A stretch of 64,000 bases of DNA. Source: Oscheius onirici (Eukaryota > Nematoda > Chromadorea > Rhabditida > Rhabditidae). The stretch lies in the NCBI GenBank assembly GCA_932521025.1, contig OW051472.1:6448001-6512000 (forward strand). Direction: 5' to 3'. The position numbers and the translations under genes are program-made. The notes beneath the pieces were generated by a model. That model saw nothing but the letters and a program-made list of their open reading frames with translations. It was not told where the DNA came from and ran no database searches. Positions 38,882 to 50,676 of this stretch are shown here, piece by piece (the first letter of the stretch is position 1; each line of letters begins with the position of its first letter).

Positions 38882-41800
38882 ATGAAAGGTCCTCTGTGGA
38901 TTTTTGTCGTCTTTCTACTCGTGGTATGCATTCGTTGAATTTGTATGAGAATCTTTGAAGGATTGTCCCAGGATTACATAAAGTGCGATAGAAAAATGAC
39001 CACGCTGAGCACGACTACGGTCGCCGAGACGTCGACTGCAAATAGCACGACATCGCGTTGGGTCAAATGCAGTTCGAAAAGTACGACGAGTAGTTTTCAG
39101 AAAGAAACGAATTTCTTTGTTTTTCCAGTCCCGAGCAGGGGTGTGCGAAAGCACCGTATACTCGAAAGTAGCGCGCCAACTCTTAACTATAGACGTCGAT
39201 ATTCAAGAGTATTTGAAAATCAGCTGCGTATCGACGCCAATGATTAAAAGTTATTGCGCGGCTATGGCGGCTTTCGACTTTCGAGTATACAGTACTTTCG
39301 CACATCCCTGGTCCCGAGAGAATCGTTCAGCTTTTACACGCCCCAACAAATCTTCAACACGAAACGTCTTTTGTGTATACTTTACGTTCTGGGGCATGCT
39401 TTGAATTGGATAGCGATCCATTCTAGGATTGATCGACACAATTTTTCCCCTTTTAGCGTTGTAAACGTCTCGCTACAGTTTATGGCAGTGCGGAAATAAA
39501 AAGTCACGCTACTGACCAAGTCTCGTTCGAATAAGATTCTTTAGACTGGAGTCACTAATTAAAGGTCTGATTCAGAGATCTCTAGTACTTCTTTTTCTTC
39601 TTCCTCATCTACTGTCACCTCAACCCAATCTACATCTTCTCCCAGTTCGAGCACGATCCCGACAAGTATTGTAACCAGCATTTCGAGTGCTTCTTCTTCT
39701 CCCGTTCTGCTCACTAGTTCTGTAGAAACTGGAGACTCGATCTCAAGTAGTCCTCAGGCTACGGATGTGGAGACGTCTACCAGCACTCTTGTCCAAACAA
39801 CGGAAACCGTCAGCACTTCTTCTAGTCCAAGCAGCTCCCTTCAGACAACCACCGGGGAAACTACAAGTCATTCCACAGTTTCGGAAACAGGGACTAGAAC
39901 AGTTAAATCTCAAAACACTGACGAGAGTGCTAATGTCCGCTCATACCAATATGGTAGTACAGGATGACGTAGACGAGACGACTGACGTGAGCACTAGTCA
40001 GGCCGAATCAAGCTCAAAAGAGACTACACTTTCGGAAGAGGAAAAAAAAATGACGTCAACTCTCAGTGAGAAGACTTTTAGTGAGACTGACACGTCTTTG
40101 GGACAAGAGGTGACAGAACCGACAAGTTCAGACACAGTTCACACTACTGTGGAGTCATCGACTACCGGTCTTTCAACTTGGACGATGGAAACTTTTTCAC
40201 TCTTCTTCTTCAAGTTCTACTGGAGCAACCCCCGAGCTCGAACGTGATCACGACTGTAAAGAGCACATCGAAATTTAAACTGTCGTCTCGCCAATACGAT
40301 ACCAGTACAGGAGAAAGTTCGTTGGCTTCAGAGAGCTCTTCAGTGAGATCTACAGCTTTATCCCGGGAGCTGAGTACAGACAAAATCTGGCATACTTCAT
40401 CGACTAGCCTTGTCCTCACCGCGGAACTGATCGCTACAGCCGTCTTTTATTCTCTTGACACCAAATATCTTATGTCTAGGTCTCGACTACCGGGGATACC
40501 GTTCTATCAGAGACTACGGAACTATCAACTATTGTAATGCCTTTCAGGTAAGCTTTACTCAAAATTTCACAACCAAACATTTAGTACAACGAAAATTGAC
40601 GACGAAAATTTGACTGACATACATTCGACGCAAGCCACATCAATGGAAACTGATATGACGGCAGTCAGTTCTACGGAAGACACATCAACTTTGTCTGAAG
40701 GGGAGAGGGCAGAAAGAGTTCGGAAGGAAGAGATTGCGAAATGGAGGAGTAAGTCGGGAATTGTTGTAATAAAAAATGCTTGTTTTGCTATGTTTTGCAA
40801 AAATCGACCAAGGGCTACATTTTAGCAGAACATCGAAAAGTTCGTAAGTTCTGTCTTCAACTAAAAAATGCATAAATTCGAAAGGGTTTTTGTACTTTCG
40901 GATGTTCTGAAAAGTTGTAGACCTTGATCTGTTATACCACTTTATAGAACATCAAAAAATACGAAAATGTCACCTTAACCTGAAAAACGCGTACTTTTAA
41001 AAAAGATTGAAAAAGAAATATTTTAGAATTCGGCACAGATCCAACCTGCTCTCTAAATACTGCCAGGAGTTATTTGAAAGACTATCTACAGAACTCTATT
41101 AACGACGAAGAAGAAGTTGCCAAAATTGGAACTATCTTCCAAAGAACATTATCGACAGGAGAAAGAGTCACAATCAAACGTGACAGCAATGGACAATGGT
41201 ATCCGAATCCTTCTCGTCTTGTTCCCAAAAGTAAGCTCATTGCTGATCAAGATAATGTGCTTTTCCAGCTCAAGACGAGATTCCGACTACCACGAATAAG
41301 CCTGTGCGAAAAAGTTGTAAAGAATGCTATCCGGAAGGAACGAGAGCCTGTGATCCAGTTGATGACGGGTTCAAGTGTCTGTGCAAGCCAGGCTTTTCGG
41401 TAAATCTCTAGGAATATCCAGCACTTTTTGTTCAGACTTTCACATGCTGGAAGTCGTCTGCTCAGTGCCAAAAGGACTCGTGCAATGGAAATGGAGCATG
41501 TCAAGCTCTCGTCGATCAGGTAGACAATCTTTTAAAGCTTTCGGTTACATCACACTGACACACATGCTGCTAGACCTGGTACATTGAGTCCTGTCACGAG
41601 TTTTCCTCAAAATATGTGTATTTTAGCATTCCAAAACAAATCCGTTTCAGGTGATTTGCACTTGTAAGAAGGACTACTACGGCAACTACTGCGAGACTTA
41701 CAAGACTCGTCCAAATATCGACGATAATACGAAAGTCAATGTTTCCGAAAGACCGGTACTCTTTAACAGATAGATCACAACCGAATTCAGATTCCAATCT

Positions 41801-44073
41801 TCTCTCCCGCCTCAATGTCTGCCATCTCCATCACAACTTCCAGCGCTCTCGGCCTCGTCTACAAATTTTTCAGCAAAAGTTTCGGTCTCTCCCGAGTAGT
41901 TTCTGATCGTCTTGATCTCTATCAAGCTTGCCGGAACATTCTGATAGCGCTGGCCGGAATCACTTTGGCCTTCTACGGCGATCCGACCCTCTTTCAAATC
42001 AGCTACTTTGGCAGTCGAGTCATCTTCTTCCTCGTTCATTTTTTCTACGCTCTCGGCTTTGTCTTCTTTCTGAACGAGGCCGTCCAGGTCTACACTATCG
42101 TAGCAAACATTAGTCGCGACGAAAGGGGAGTTGCAGCTGACGGGACAGGTGAAATTGGCTGAACTCGAAGCTGAGAATCCAATTTACAATAGCTGCCGTT
42201 TTATTGGTCATTTCTTTCGGGGTCTGTGAGTACTGGGACAGAATTCCGAACAGTGTCGTCTATCGGAATCATGGAAAACAAAGCATGGACTGCTCTCATT
42301 ATCCCAGTTTGGTTCGCTTTGACGATAGATGTTGGAACTGTAGGAGTTGCTTCAATGGCCTACAACATTATCAGGTTGTCTTGGTTACAAATGTTTAATG
42401 ATCAGTCTTCAGAAGCCGACCCGAAGTCTGGCTAGAAGTACGTCATTGGTACGATGTTCACAAGCCGCAAGAACTGCCGGACATTCTTGCGGTGACAAGA
42501 AACGAACTCTTCTTGTACACTCTTCCAATTCTTCTGTTTCTCTCGTATACTTCAGTTATCGTCTCTTACAACATTGGGAGTCGGTTGGGAGATGGGTGAG
42601 TCAGTCTGAAAGCAAAATGTACAAGTACTGTCTTTCCGACTGGCCCTCGTTTTTTTCCACTCTCTACGCGGTCGAAAACTGTCTACAAAGCTCAGCTACT
42701 GGTCCAATATACGACTGGGTTATTCGTGCCCTGTTCATCTTCCGCCCAAACTGGAAATGGCTCCCAGACATCACTCCATATACAAGATTGCATCCCAACG
42801 AAGCACGTGCTGCATTTACCGTTCTATTTCTGTATCTCAGGTCAAGGCAAAACGTCTGTTTCGGAATTGGAGCCTTCTGAACGAAGTCCTGATCAAGATT
42901 GGCTACTCCGGTCCAGAGAAGCCACCAGTCGATTGGCCATTTTCTCCGGATACCGACTGCTACTTGTGCCAAGATGCCCGTCATCATATCATGAGGAAAC
43001 TGACAATCGAATATCTGAACCATCGTGTCAGTCACGGTAGTTCTGTGCTGGAAGCACTGCAAGTAATGTGATCCTTAAATCTTTTCGACGAAAGTCTCAG
43101 TCAGTCCTGTACAATTTTGTGGACGATTCTAACGGTTCTCCCGAAGAAGAACAGCTGTTTTATATTGTCGGGATCTGGAGTCAGGAAGTCGAAAAACATG
43201 ATCCTTTGGAGCTAAAGCTGTTTTATAACGAGGTCAAGATCACAATTTTAGAGGATTTCAAAACGTTTCAGCCTGAAGTTGAAGCTGACTGGTTTTATCA
43301 GAGAATGATGGCCCCGATGATGACGGAAGGTGCGAAGAGGAAAGAACGTTTTGAACTGGTTTGTACTGTATTTCACTCGACTTTGTTCGCAACGAAGAGT
43401 ACATGACCGCAATCCAATAACTTTTCGCTTCGAGACTCAGTTACAACCATGTGGCAACCTAAACATTGGATACAGGATATCGTATTAGAAGTTTTTAGTC
43501 TTCCGATACGGTCATACACTCTTCATTTTTGAAACAGACTGTAGTTCTAACAGACCGAGTGACTACAACACGAAACAAATTGATTCAGAGACGCTTGCGG
43601 CATCTCCAAAATATCATGGGCTATCAAAGTATTGAGCTTTTTGACCAGGATTCTCAGTTTTTGTACACTACTCGCCCGAAGCAATACGTTCTTCGTGATC
43701 AGGTAACAGGATTACTGCAAGCAGGGTCCTTCCGTTGAAGAGAATCATCTATTGTGGGTCATGCTAGTCAATAAAAAGGTCGATTTAGTTTGATCGGGCC
43801 AAGAAGATAGAACGATCTGAGATATCTCCCTGCTGCCAGAGAGTATATCGACCTGTGGGAACTGAGCAGGTATTGTTGTTGGTTCTTGCAATGAAATTGG
43901 TTCCCAGATCCCATCGAGACTTTGTAAGGAAACTCAGAAATGTCTAGTCGTCTATTCGCAAATAAACTCTGTTGATACTCTCACTTTTTCCAGAACTTTG
44001 GGAGGAAAATATTTTCTACCCTTTCACATTGAACAACGCTATCACGTCCGATGTCGACCGTCTCAGAAACTAA
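38882..44073 (+). CDS. Mucin-like, EGF-bearing multi-pass membrane protein
   Basis: A many-exon gene, family not recognised. Signal peptide MKGPLWIFVVFLLV (38882), then DYIKCDRKMTTLSTTTVAET, a long Ser/Thr-rich ectodomain (39575-40790) that would be heavily O-glycosylated, then a globular part (YLKDYLQNSINDEEEVAKIG, about 41040-41230), Cys-rich EGF-like segments (CKECYPEGTRAC; CNGNGACQALVDQVICTC / KKDYYGNYCE), and at least five hydrophobic helices (NILIALAGITLAFYG; VIFFLVHFFYALGFVFFL; WTALIIPVWFALTIDVGTVG; LFLYTLPILLFLSYTSVIVS). A cytoplasmic tail follows (MRKLTIEYLNHRVSHGSSVL; ITSDVDRLRN end). Several introns are only 28-40 bp. The layout suggests an adhesion-type or orphan seven-TM receptor. 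An intron at 39081-39574 holds a hAT-type MITE. Exon borders in 40200-40600 and after 42600 are uncertain; two genes cannot be excluded. Confidence 0.6.
39136..39310. mobile_element. 175 bp hAT-type MITE
   Basis: Ends caggggtgtgcgaaag and ctttcgcacatccctg are inverted; arms continue with gtatactcgaaagt and inverse. Flanked by the 8 bp duplication gtcccgag (39128-39135 and 39311-39318). CAGGG ends plus an 8 bp duplication are the hAT hallmark. It lies in an intron of the mucin-like gene. Confidence 0.85.
40901..40953. repeat. Dispersed imperfect palindrome, copy C
   Basis: gatgttctgaaaagttgtag on the left and taccactttatagaacatc on the right, the same design as copies A and B. It lies in an intron of the mucin-like gene. 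Confidence 0.5.
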
Positions 44074-44145
44074 ATTGAAAGACAAAGGGTTAATGGCAAT
44101 CTTCTCTAAACGAGGCATTTGCTGCTCCAAAAACACATTGAAAAC

Positions 44146-44256
44146 ACTTGAAGGAGACGTCTCTTTGGAAATTGGAGTCTTTGCTGGTTCACTCATTGTC
44201 AGTTGTCACTGCTGCCGTCTGTGCTCAAGTTAAAATGGATACTTTTGAAGGTTTGT
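44146..44256 (+). repeat. Inverted duplication, left arm (111 bp)
   Basis: Near-identical (about five mismatches) to the reverse complement of 44484-44594. The arm includes, on the minus strand, the start of an ORF reading MSEPAKTPISKET. Confidence 0.85.
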
Positions 44257-44483
44257 TTGTTTTCTCCTTTAGGCTTGCCGATTGCTTGCTACGAGTCTAT
44301 CTCCAGAACTGCTATCAGTAGTTTTTTTTTCAGTTGCAGTCATTGATTTGGACATGTCTCTGATTGAAAGAAAATTGAGACTATGGAGACTCGCGGAAGT
44401 ACGAGAGCTCAATGGAAGTTGCTGAACATATGATATCGAAATCAAGTGCTGTTAACGAATTAATGCAATAAGAAAACTGACCG

Positions 44484-44594
44484 ACAAATCTTCAAAAGTA
44501 TCCATTTTAACTTGAGCACAGACGGCGGCAGTGACAACTGACAATGAGTGAACCAGCAAAGACTCCAATTTCCAAAGAGACGCCTTCTTCAAGT
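44484..44594 (-). repeat. Inverted duplication, right arm (111 bp)
   Basis: Partner of 44146-44256, separated by a 227 bp spacer. On the + strand it contains the start of the ORF at 44544 (MSEPAKTPISKET). Confidence 0.85.
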
Positions 44595-44612
44595 GGGGGT
44601 TACCTGAAAAAG

Positions 44613-44643
<31 letters not shown>

Positions 44644-44937
44644 CGAGGACTCCCAGCCGCCAATCCCCCAACACCTTGACACCTCCTCAGTCCTCCAATG
44701 TCCAATTTGCTAGTCACTCCAAGGAGATCCTTACCGAAACCCGAATCGGCCCTCGGAAAACTGAAGCTATCGGAAACTGAGTTGCACAGGACAGACCCAG
44801 ATTCTAGTCAAGGTGTAAAGGGAAAGGAAACTGAGAGTAGGAACGAAAGAATGAGAAAAGTAGAAACACCTGACCTGACTTGGAAGAAGACGAGAGCACA
44901 AGTGGACAACTTCAATAAAAGCGAGTTGTTTGATTAG
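44544..44937 (+). CDS. Small hypothetical gene (MSEPAK), unrecognised
   Basis: Reads MSEPAKTPISKETPSSSG and then either straight on through a GA microsatellite to a stop at 44780, or through an intron from 44603 to a acceptor near 44694 into the frame ending LTWKKTRAQVDNFNKSELFD (stop 44937). I could not find a splice that joins the first exon in frame with the latter. A mirror-image copy of the first exon sits in the left arm of the inverted duplication. No family recognised; may be non-coding. Confidence 0.25.
44617..44641 (+). repeat. GA microsatellite
   Basis: About twelve GA units in a row, inside the hypothetical MSEPAK frame. Confidence 0.8.
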
Positions 44938-45179
44938 TTTCGACAAGTCGAAAACGGGATTAAAGTTGACAAGTCTTGACAAGTTACACCCTTAGAGATG
45001 GCTTTTGGAAATAAAAACTTGGCTTGTATGCATTCGAATTCTATGCTATCTTCCGACATCTGCCGAGAACTTCCTGAACTGGGGTTTGAAAAATCTGCCG
45101 GTTTCTCTGTCTGTTGATCTTTACAAAATCATCTTCACATTTATTGCTCGACAAAACAAGATTTATTAGTACTACATTC

Positions 45180-45662
45180 TCAAGTTGAGTCACATTCAAC
45201 CTGAGTGATGGCGTCCATTCCACCGTTTTTGATAAGCAACCACTGTGTTCCGTCCGCACTGCAAGTCAATGTGTCCATTACTATATTGGCTCCTTCTGCT
45301 CCTTGGGTAGTCCCGGCTGCTTCATTATTCCACTGAGAACTTACTCGTTACTTTCTAATTTTAAACGTACAGCGAGGAAGACAGTAGAGCCGGCACCATT
45401 TCCGGTACAAGAGATAACTCTTGTGGCACAGCCAGCAGCATTTGGCGCTCCCAGAGTATCAGAGGTTATATCTTTGGCACCCTCTTGCAGCTTCACGTGT
45501 TCAATACTGGGACTGGTGAGAGTGCACATGGCACAACCTGAACTTACTTCTAGAGCAGTCAAAGAACTTACCATTGGTAGAAGGAGTGGTGCCACCGTTC
45601 GTCGCTGCACATGAGTCAGTACTTGTGGGGAAGAAGGCAACAAAGAGAAATAGCCATAACAT
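45180..45662 (-). CDS. Secreted C6-domain protein 1
   Basis: Three exons. Signal peptide MLWLFLFVAFFPTSTDSC, short Thr/Ser linker, then a 36 bp intron and the C6 domain (CAMCTLTSPSIEHVKLQEGA, GAPNAAGCATRVISCTGNGA, AEGANIVMDTLTCSADGTQW, end AITQVECDST). The spaced cysteines and the GCATRVISC and LTCSADGTQW segments fit the nematode-typical C6 family, of unknown function, usually extracellular. Paralogue of the next gene on the same strand. Confidence 0.82.
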
Positions 45663-46244
45663 GTTTGACCGAAAAAGAAGAAAATAACGAAAATGACGGA
45701 TAATGAGGCGATAGACAATGGACGAGAGATGGCTATCCAAGGCGGGGAAGGTAAAAAAGGCAAGCTGGTTGAAAATGAAAAATGCAGGAAAATCGGCTAA
45801 GCATTCTCGTCACCTGGCGGAAATGCAACATTCCGTTTTGGGTCAAAACTGATTTAAGATAGACTTACTTATAACATCTGAACTTGTTTACTCTTGCCGA
45901 CTGTTCGAAACATACTCGTGTTTGCCGAATGTGATGGCCAACAAGACTGGACTATCACTTTATAGACTACTTTTCACAAGAAATGATGAACCCTTACCTC
46001 TGGTACTGAATATGCGAACAAAATCCTTCTTCATCTTTTTTTCCCGTTCGTTGCGCCAAGCGATTTCGCCCGGAGTTGATCCGTTCGGAAAAATCTCTCC
46101 TGGACCGAAATTTGAAAAGAGAACGCTGCAAAACATCCCGTCTCGTTCGGAACATAAGACTTGCCTGTTACCCTAGACCTTTTCGCTACTTTTTTATTAT
46201 AAGTTCTTTTTTGATAAAATCTTCATCATTCACAAAAAAAAAAC

Positions 46245-47193
46245 TCAAGTAGAATCACATTCGGCCGTCGTAATGGGTATTCCATTGGCCACAAGAAGCC
46301 AAGAAGTTCCATCTGGACTACATGTCAAAACTGCCGTCACATCGCCAGCTCCTTCTACTCCCTGTGTCGTTCCTGCCGCTTCCCTGTTCCACTGAATAGG
46401 GTAATTTCTGCTGTCGAGAAGACTATACTCACGGATATAAAAACGGTACTTGTGTCCGTGTTGCCTCTACAGAATATAGTTCGAATTGCACATCCATTGG
46501 CATCAACACCGAGCGTTTGATCTGTGATCATGACATTACCGTCATTCTCCCTCAGAGGAGTGATTGCCGGATTGTCCAGGGTACAGTCGGCACAGGCTGA
46601 AGGGTTTGTGTACAGAACAATAAACGTTTGCTGATCTAATAGGATTATTGAATAGACCGCGCAAAGCCGTAACATATCATATATGTACTCAAAAATACAA
46701 TGCACGACTATAGGACAGAGTTCAGACAAATTTCGCTCTTGTTACATTTGGTACTGAAGTTTGAGCATGATCGTGGTAATCAGATGGGTCTCGTAACGTA
46801 CAGGTCAGTTCTTTGAAAGCAGCCTCTTTTAATTTCTGTCTCACTGATCCAGAAAGTGTGCGCAATTTTTGCAAACTTGAACTTCTAATTCGTCATGCAC
46901 TAATCTCGTGGTGAACGGACTCTTGTACCGGCTTTTGGGCTTGTCCAATCGGACAAGCGGACAACATTAGGCGTCATTGAAAACAGAACTGGATCTCGGC
47001 TCATTCAAAAGAGTGCGGAAGACTTGGGGGAACGGGCCGCAACATTGCGGAAACAAAGTTCTACTTACTCCCCGTCGTTGTTGTTGTGACCGAAGCAACT
47101 GTCGTCGTTGTCACCGTGCCGGAAGTGGCCGCACAGCTTCCCAACTCTTCCGGCTGATGAAGAAAGACCAACAGTCCGATAAGCGACCACATA
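46245..47193 (-). CDS. Secreted C6-domain protein 2
   Basis: Signal-peptide exon MWSLIGLLVFLHQPEELG then SCAATSGTVTTTTVASVTTT, a Thr-rich linker matching the SCAATNGGT start of protein 1. After an intron of some 450 bp come the C6 domain exons: SACADCTLDNPAITPLREND, GVDANGCAIRTIFCRGNTD, and WNREAAGTTQGVEGAG, LTCSPDGTSWLLVANGIPIT, end AECDST. The last exon WNxEAAGTTQGxEGA is almost the same in both genes, showing recent tandem duplication. The position of the second exon's acceptor (about 46600) is approximate. Confidence 0.78.
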
Positions 47194-47492
47194 CAATGGC
47201 TCAAACACTACCCGTGAAATCCTAAAGAAATAAGGTAACTGGGCAGAGAAAGGGCAATAAGAGCGAACCGATTACTGACTGCAAAAAGAGAAGGAGGTGA
47301 ACCGACAATTAGACCTCTTACCGTTTGGAAGAGTGAGGGAGGAGATGAGGACAAAGAATGTGGATAAGTTTTGAGATAGCCGAAATTTCTTTTGAACTTT
47401 GACTTGGTAGCTTTTGGTAAACTTGCAGAAGAGTTAGTGGAGACTTTTGAGTGCTCTCGGTAACAGTTTTGAATATACCGTAGAAAAACATC

Positions 47493-47738
47493 TTACACAG
47501 GGAAAACGTCGCTCTGCGGGACAAAACATTTCTCGTAATGGTGAGCGAAAAGAACGACTGACTGAGAATCAAAGTACATAGAAAGAAACTGGACAACAGC
47601 CACAGGAAGCCTCAATCGGAAATAATGGACGGAGGAGGCGACCTCCGCCTGCTGATTAGGATACTTGGAAAAACGAGATGAGAGCGGAAAAGTTGAATTC
47701 TCGAGGCATATTACCAGAACCTTCACTAGATTAGTCAT
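47493..47738 (-). CDS. Possible small gene, unrecognised
   Basis: Two exons could encode MTNLVKVL joined in frame by an intron of about 50 bp to YPNQQAEVASSVHYFRLRLP / VAVVQFLSMYFDSQSVVLFA and end CFVPQSDVFPV (about 65 residues). No signal peptide or family seen. The donor and acceptor are acceptable but the evidence is weak. Confidence 0.25.
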   Translation of the reverse strand: MTNLVKVLVICLENSTFPLSSRFSKYPNQQAEVASSVHYFRLRLPVAVVQFLSMYFDSQSVVLFAHHYEKCFVPQSDVFPV

Positions 47739-47929
47739 CTCTAGGCAGGGCTCTTGACACAGAAAGAGGCGCGACCTATAGGTGAAGTGGTCCTCTCCCA
47801 GTGCCTTTGTACCGTCGGCGATTAATCTTTGAAGATCGCTTTATTTGGGAATAGAGAAAAATACATACTGCGAAACAACGGGAAAGGAGAGGTTGATAAA
47901 GTGGGGTAAATAAACAACGAGAGAAAACT

Positions 47930-50390
47930 TTAGGCGATTTCTTCGGGGGCGTCGAGATCTCTGTAGGAGACTTGAGGACGACGGTCTTGTCGCTCATCTC
48001 CTCCTCCACGACGGTCGAAATAGCGTTCACCGCCGCCGGGCCTCGGTCCGTAATCTCCACGACCTCCAGAGAAGCGAGGAGGTGGACGTCTGTCCTCTGC
48101 AAAAATTTAATTTACAGAGATAAAAGCAATCTAACCGTATCGCTCACTTCGTCTATCATCGTCTCTTGCAGATGGAGCTGAGGCACTCTTGACTTCCGGA
48201 TCAACGGGACGTTTAGCATCGGCTAGGTAGTTGTTGAAAAAGATGGCATCCCATTTGGCGCCGTTCAGGGCATCCTCGTGTTTCGATAGGAGATGTTTTC
48301 GAATGTAATCAGGTCCTTTGAACTTTTTGCCCGAGACGGGACAGAGCCATTTGTCCGTGCCCAGCTCGACCGTGTTCGCCTTGATGAAATTCTCCACGGC
48401 ACTGAAATTAGTAAATTTTTTTTAGAGAAAAAACATGTAGACTAACGCTTCCGCATCCTTCTTGCCTAATTTTTCCTGCTCGTCGTCACTGACAAATCCG
48501 ATATCCATGAGCGCTTCTCCGAGTCGCTGATTGAAACCGCTGGTGAAATCGGCGACGAATTTGCTCGAAATTAGAGATTTGCCGTCTTCTGACACCCCCC
48601 ACTGGGTTCCAGAGGGTCCTTGGCCTCGAACATGAAGAATTCCACACCTGGATTATGATCAGACAGAGAAAACATCAAAAATTACCTGCTAGGCATGTTA
48701 TCCTCGTTCGGATAGTCGAGATGTCCGTAGAAATCGATAGAATGGACGATTCTGAGGTAGATGATGAGCATATCCAGGGCCTTCAAGATGGTTTCGTCTC
48801 GTTGGAACGGAGTCTTTTCTTCAGAATTGCCGTTGGTTTGTCCACCGGAACGACGAAGCAGCTCTTCTTCCTCCGGGCTTATTTCATCCGCATCGACGTC
48901 CATCAGTACATTCTTAGCTTCACGAATCAGAGGATTCTTGCTCTGTCCGACGAGATCAACACCGAGCTGAATGTCCTTTACACGATCTTCTTCCGCCTGC
49001 TCGTCTGTTCCGAAAAGACCGAGTCTTTTGTCAACGGTGGCAGCTAGCTTGGCTGCCATTCTCAGGTCATTTTGAGCGACAGCCTTGTGAGCTGTGATTC
49101 CGTTAGTTGTACGAATACGGCGAGCCAGATCGCGGTTTATTATAGCCTGGAAGTCCGAGTCTCTCACCTAAAACTCTTACTTTTATCTAGTTATAAAATG
49201 AGTAACCTTGACAGCATTGAGATTCCAACAGATTTCCTTGATGTTGACGTCTCTTCTGAAGGTCACCCAAGCTCTACGCCACCATTTGCGTTCCGGTGCT
49301 GCATCGGCCATAGCCACACGGATGAAGCCGACACTACGCTTGCAAATCTATCAAATCTTGTGTATCGCAAATACTGAGAATAATATACCTCTTCAATTTC
49401 ATGCTGAGTGACAGATGGAGCAACGTTGCGTAGGAATACGGACTGCGTCTTGTGCAGCTGCCTCGTTTTCTTGTCCTCGTCTTCTTCTCCATCCTTTTCC
49501 TCTTCTGACTTGTCAACTTCCACGATTGATTCGTCTTCAATCTTCTGCTTCTTCAGCGCTTCAATGTCGTCTTCCGTTCCGCCTTCGAGCATCACAACAA
49601 CTAGAATAAGGCCTTATACAATTTTCTGGGGGATATTACCTGTATCCATGACTCGAATGATATTTTTGGCATTTTCCAAGTCAAGATTCAATTTGTCGAA
49701 AGTTCCTTTGTCTTTCAGGGTGTTGAAGATTTCGAGACGTTTCTGCACATTGGCAAGATGAGCCTCCTTGACTTTTCCACATTCTTCCGGATGGTATTTG
49801 ACGCGGAACCTGAAAAATAACGTGTAAAGAGAGGCAATGGAAAGAAATTTAGAATAAAGGGGATTTGAAATCAAAACGGTTGGGGATAATGTCACCGCGG
49901 CATAATGCGCCTCTGGCAACTATAGCGTAGATTCGAAGAAAGGTGGATGACAGCAGTAGAAGGCTAAAAGAGAGACGATGTTTAACGCACCATTCTTCGG
50001 CCATATGAGCATCGAAAAACTTTTGAATTTTTTGTCGTTTGAAGTTTATCTTATACTCGTTGTACTTGCTGATGGAATCAGTTTCCGAAATGTCGTCGTC
50101 CTAGAAAATTGTATTTCAAAAGAATCAAGAATCAAGGCAAACCTGCGTAAGAAGGAATTTTTTGAAGGTCAGCATGACGTTGCCATCGTCGCGAGAAGAT
50201 TCGTAGTCGTCATTTCGGCTGCGCTTCGCACCATAATCATCTCGACGAGCGGCTGATCTTTTGAAGCCGTTGTCTCTTCTAAAACGACATTATTATTAAA
50301 AAAAAATGGGAAAAACAAGCCTGTCATCGTCACGACGATCCCTCTCTCGAGCGAATTTGTCGCGACGGCGATCGTCGTCGTCCGAATCCA
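47930..50390 (-). CDS. SRRT: ARS2 / serrate RNA effector (SRRT)
   Basis: Starts [20 protein letters not shown], an Arg/Asp-rich head, after a tgtttcag acceptor six bases upstream. Then [40 protein letters not shown], an acidic insert, [39 protein letters not shown] (the RRM-like core), [40 protein letters not shown] and [11 protein letters not shown], then the C2H2-type finger [20 protein letters not shown] with LSKHE, and an RGG-like tail ([20 protein letters not shown]). ARS2 bridges the nuclear cap-binding complex to microRNA, 3' end and decay machineries. About nine exons with introns of 40-75 bp. All conserved blocks present; nothing looks broken. Confidence 0.94.
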
Positions 50391-50676
50391 TTTGCGGCTG
50401 AAACATAACTAATCAAACGTGCGAACGAAGAAAAAATGGATTGGGAAATTGTTAGGAAGCCGGCAGAATCGATGCATGCAAAAATAAATGTAGAAGAAAG
50501 GTTGGAGGAACAAATGGCTTTGAAAATTGAACGGGTGGTCGATACGCAATCCACGCGTCTAATGAGACGCAACGATATCGACCGTTTCCCATAATTGTGA
50601 CGAACAGGTCTAAACGGAGGGCAATTTTGCAGTTTTCAACGCCATTTCCGTTTAAAAAATACATTTTCTTCAGAAA

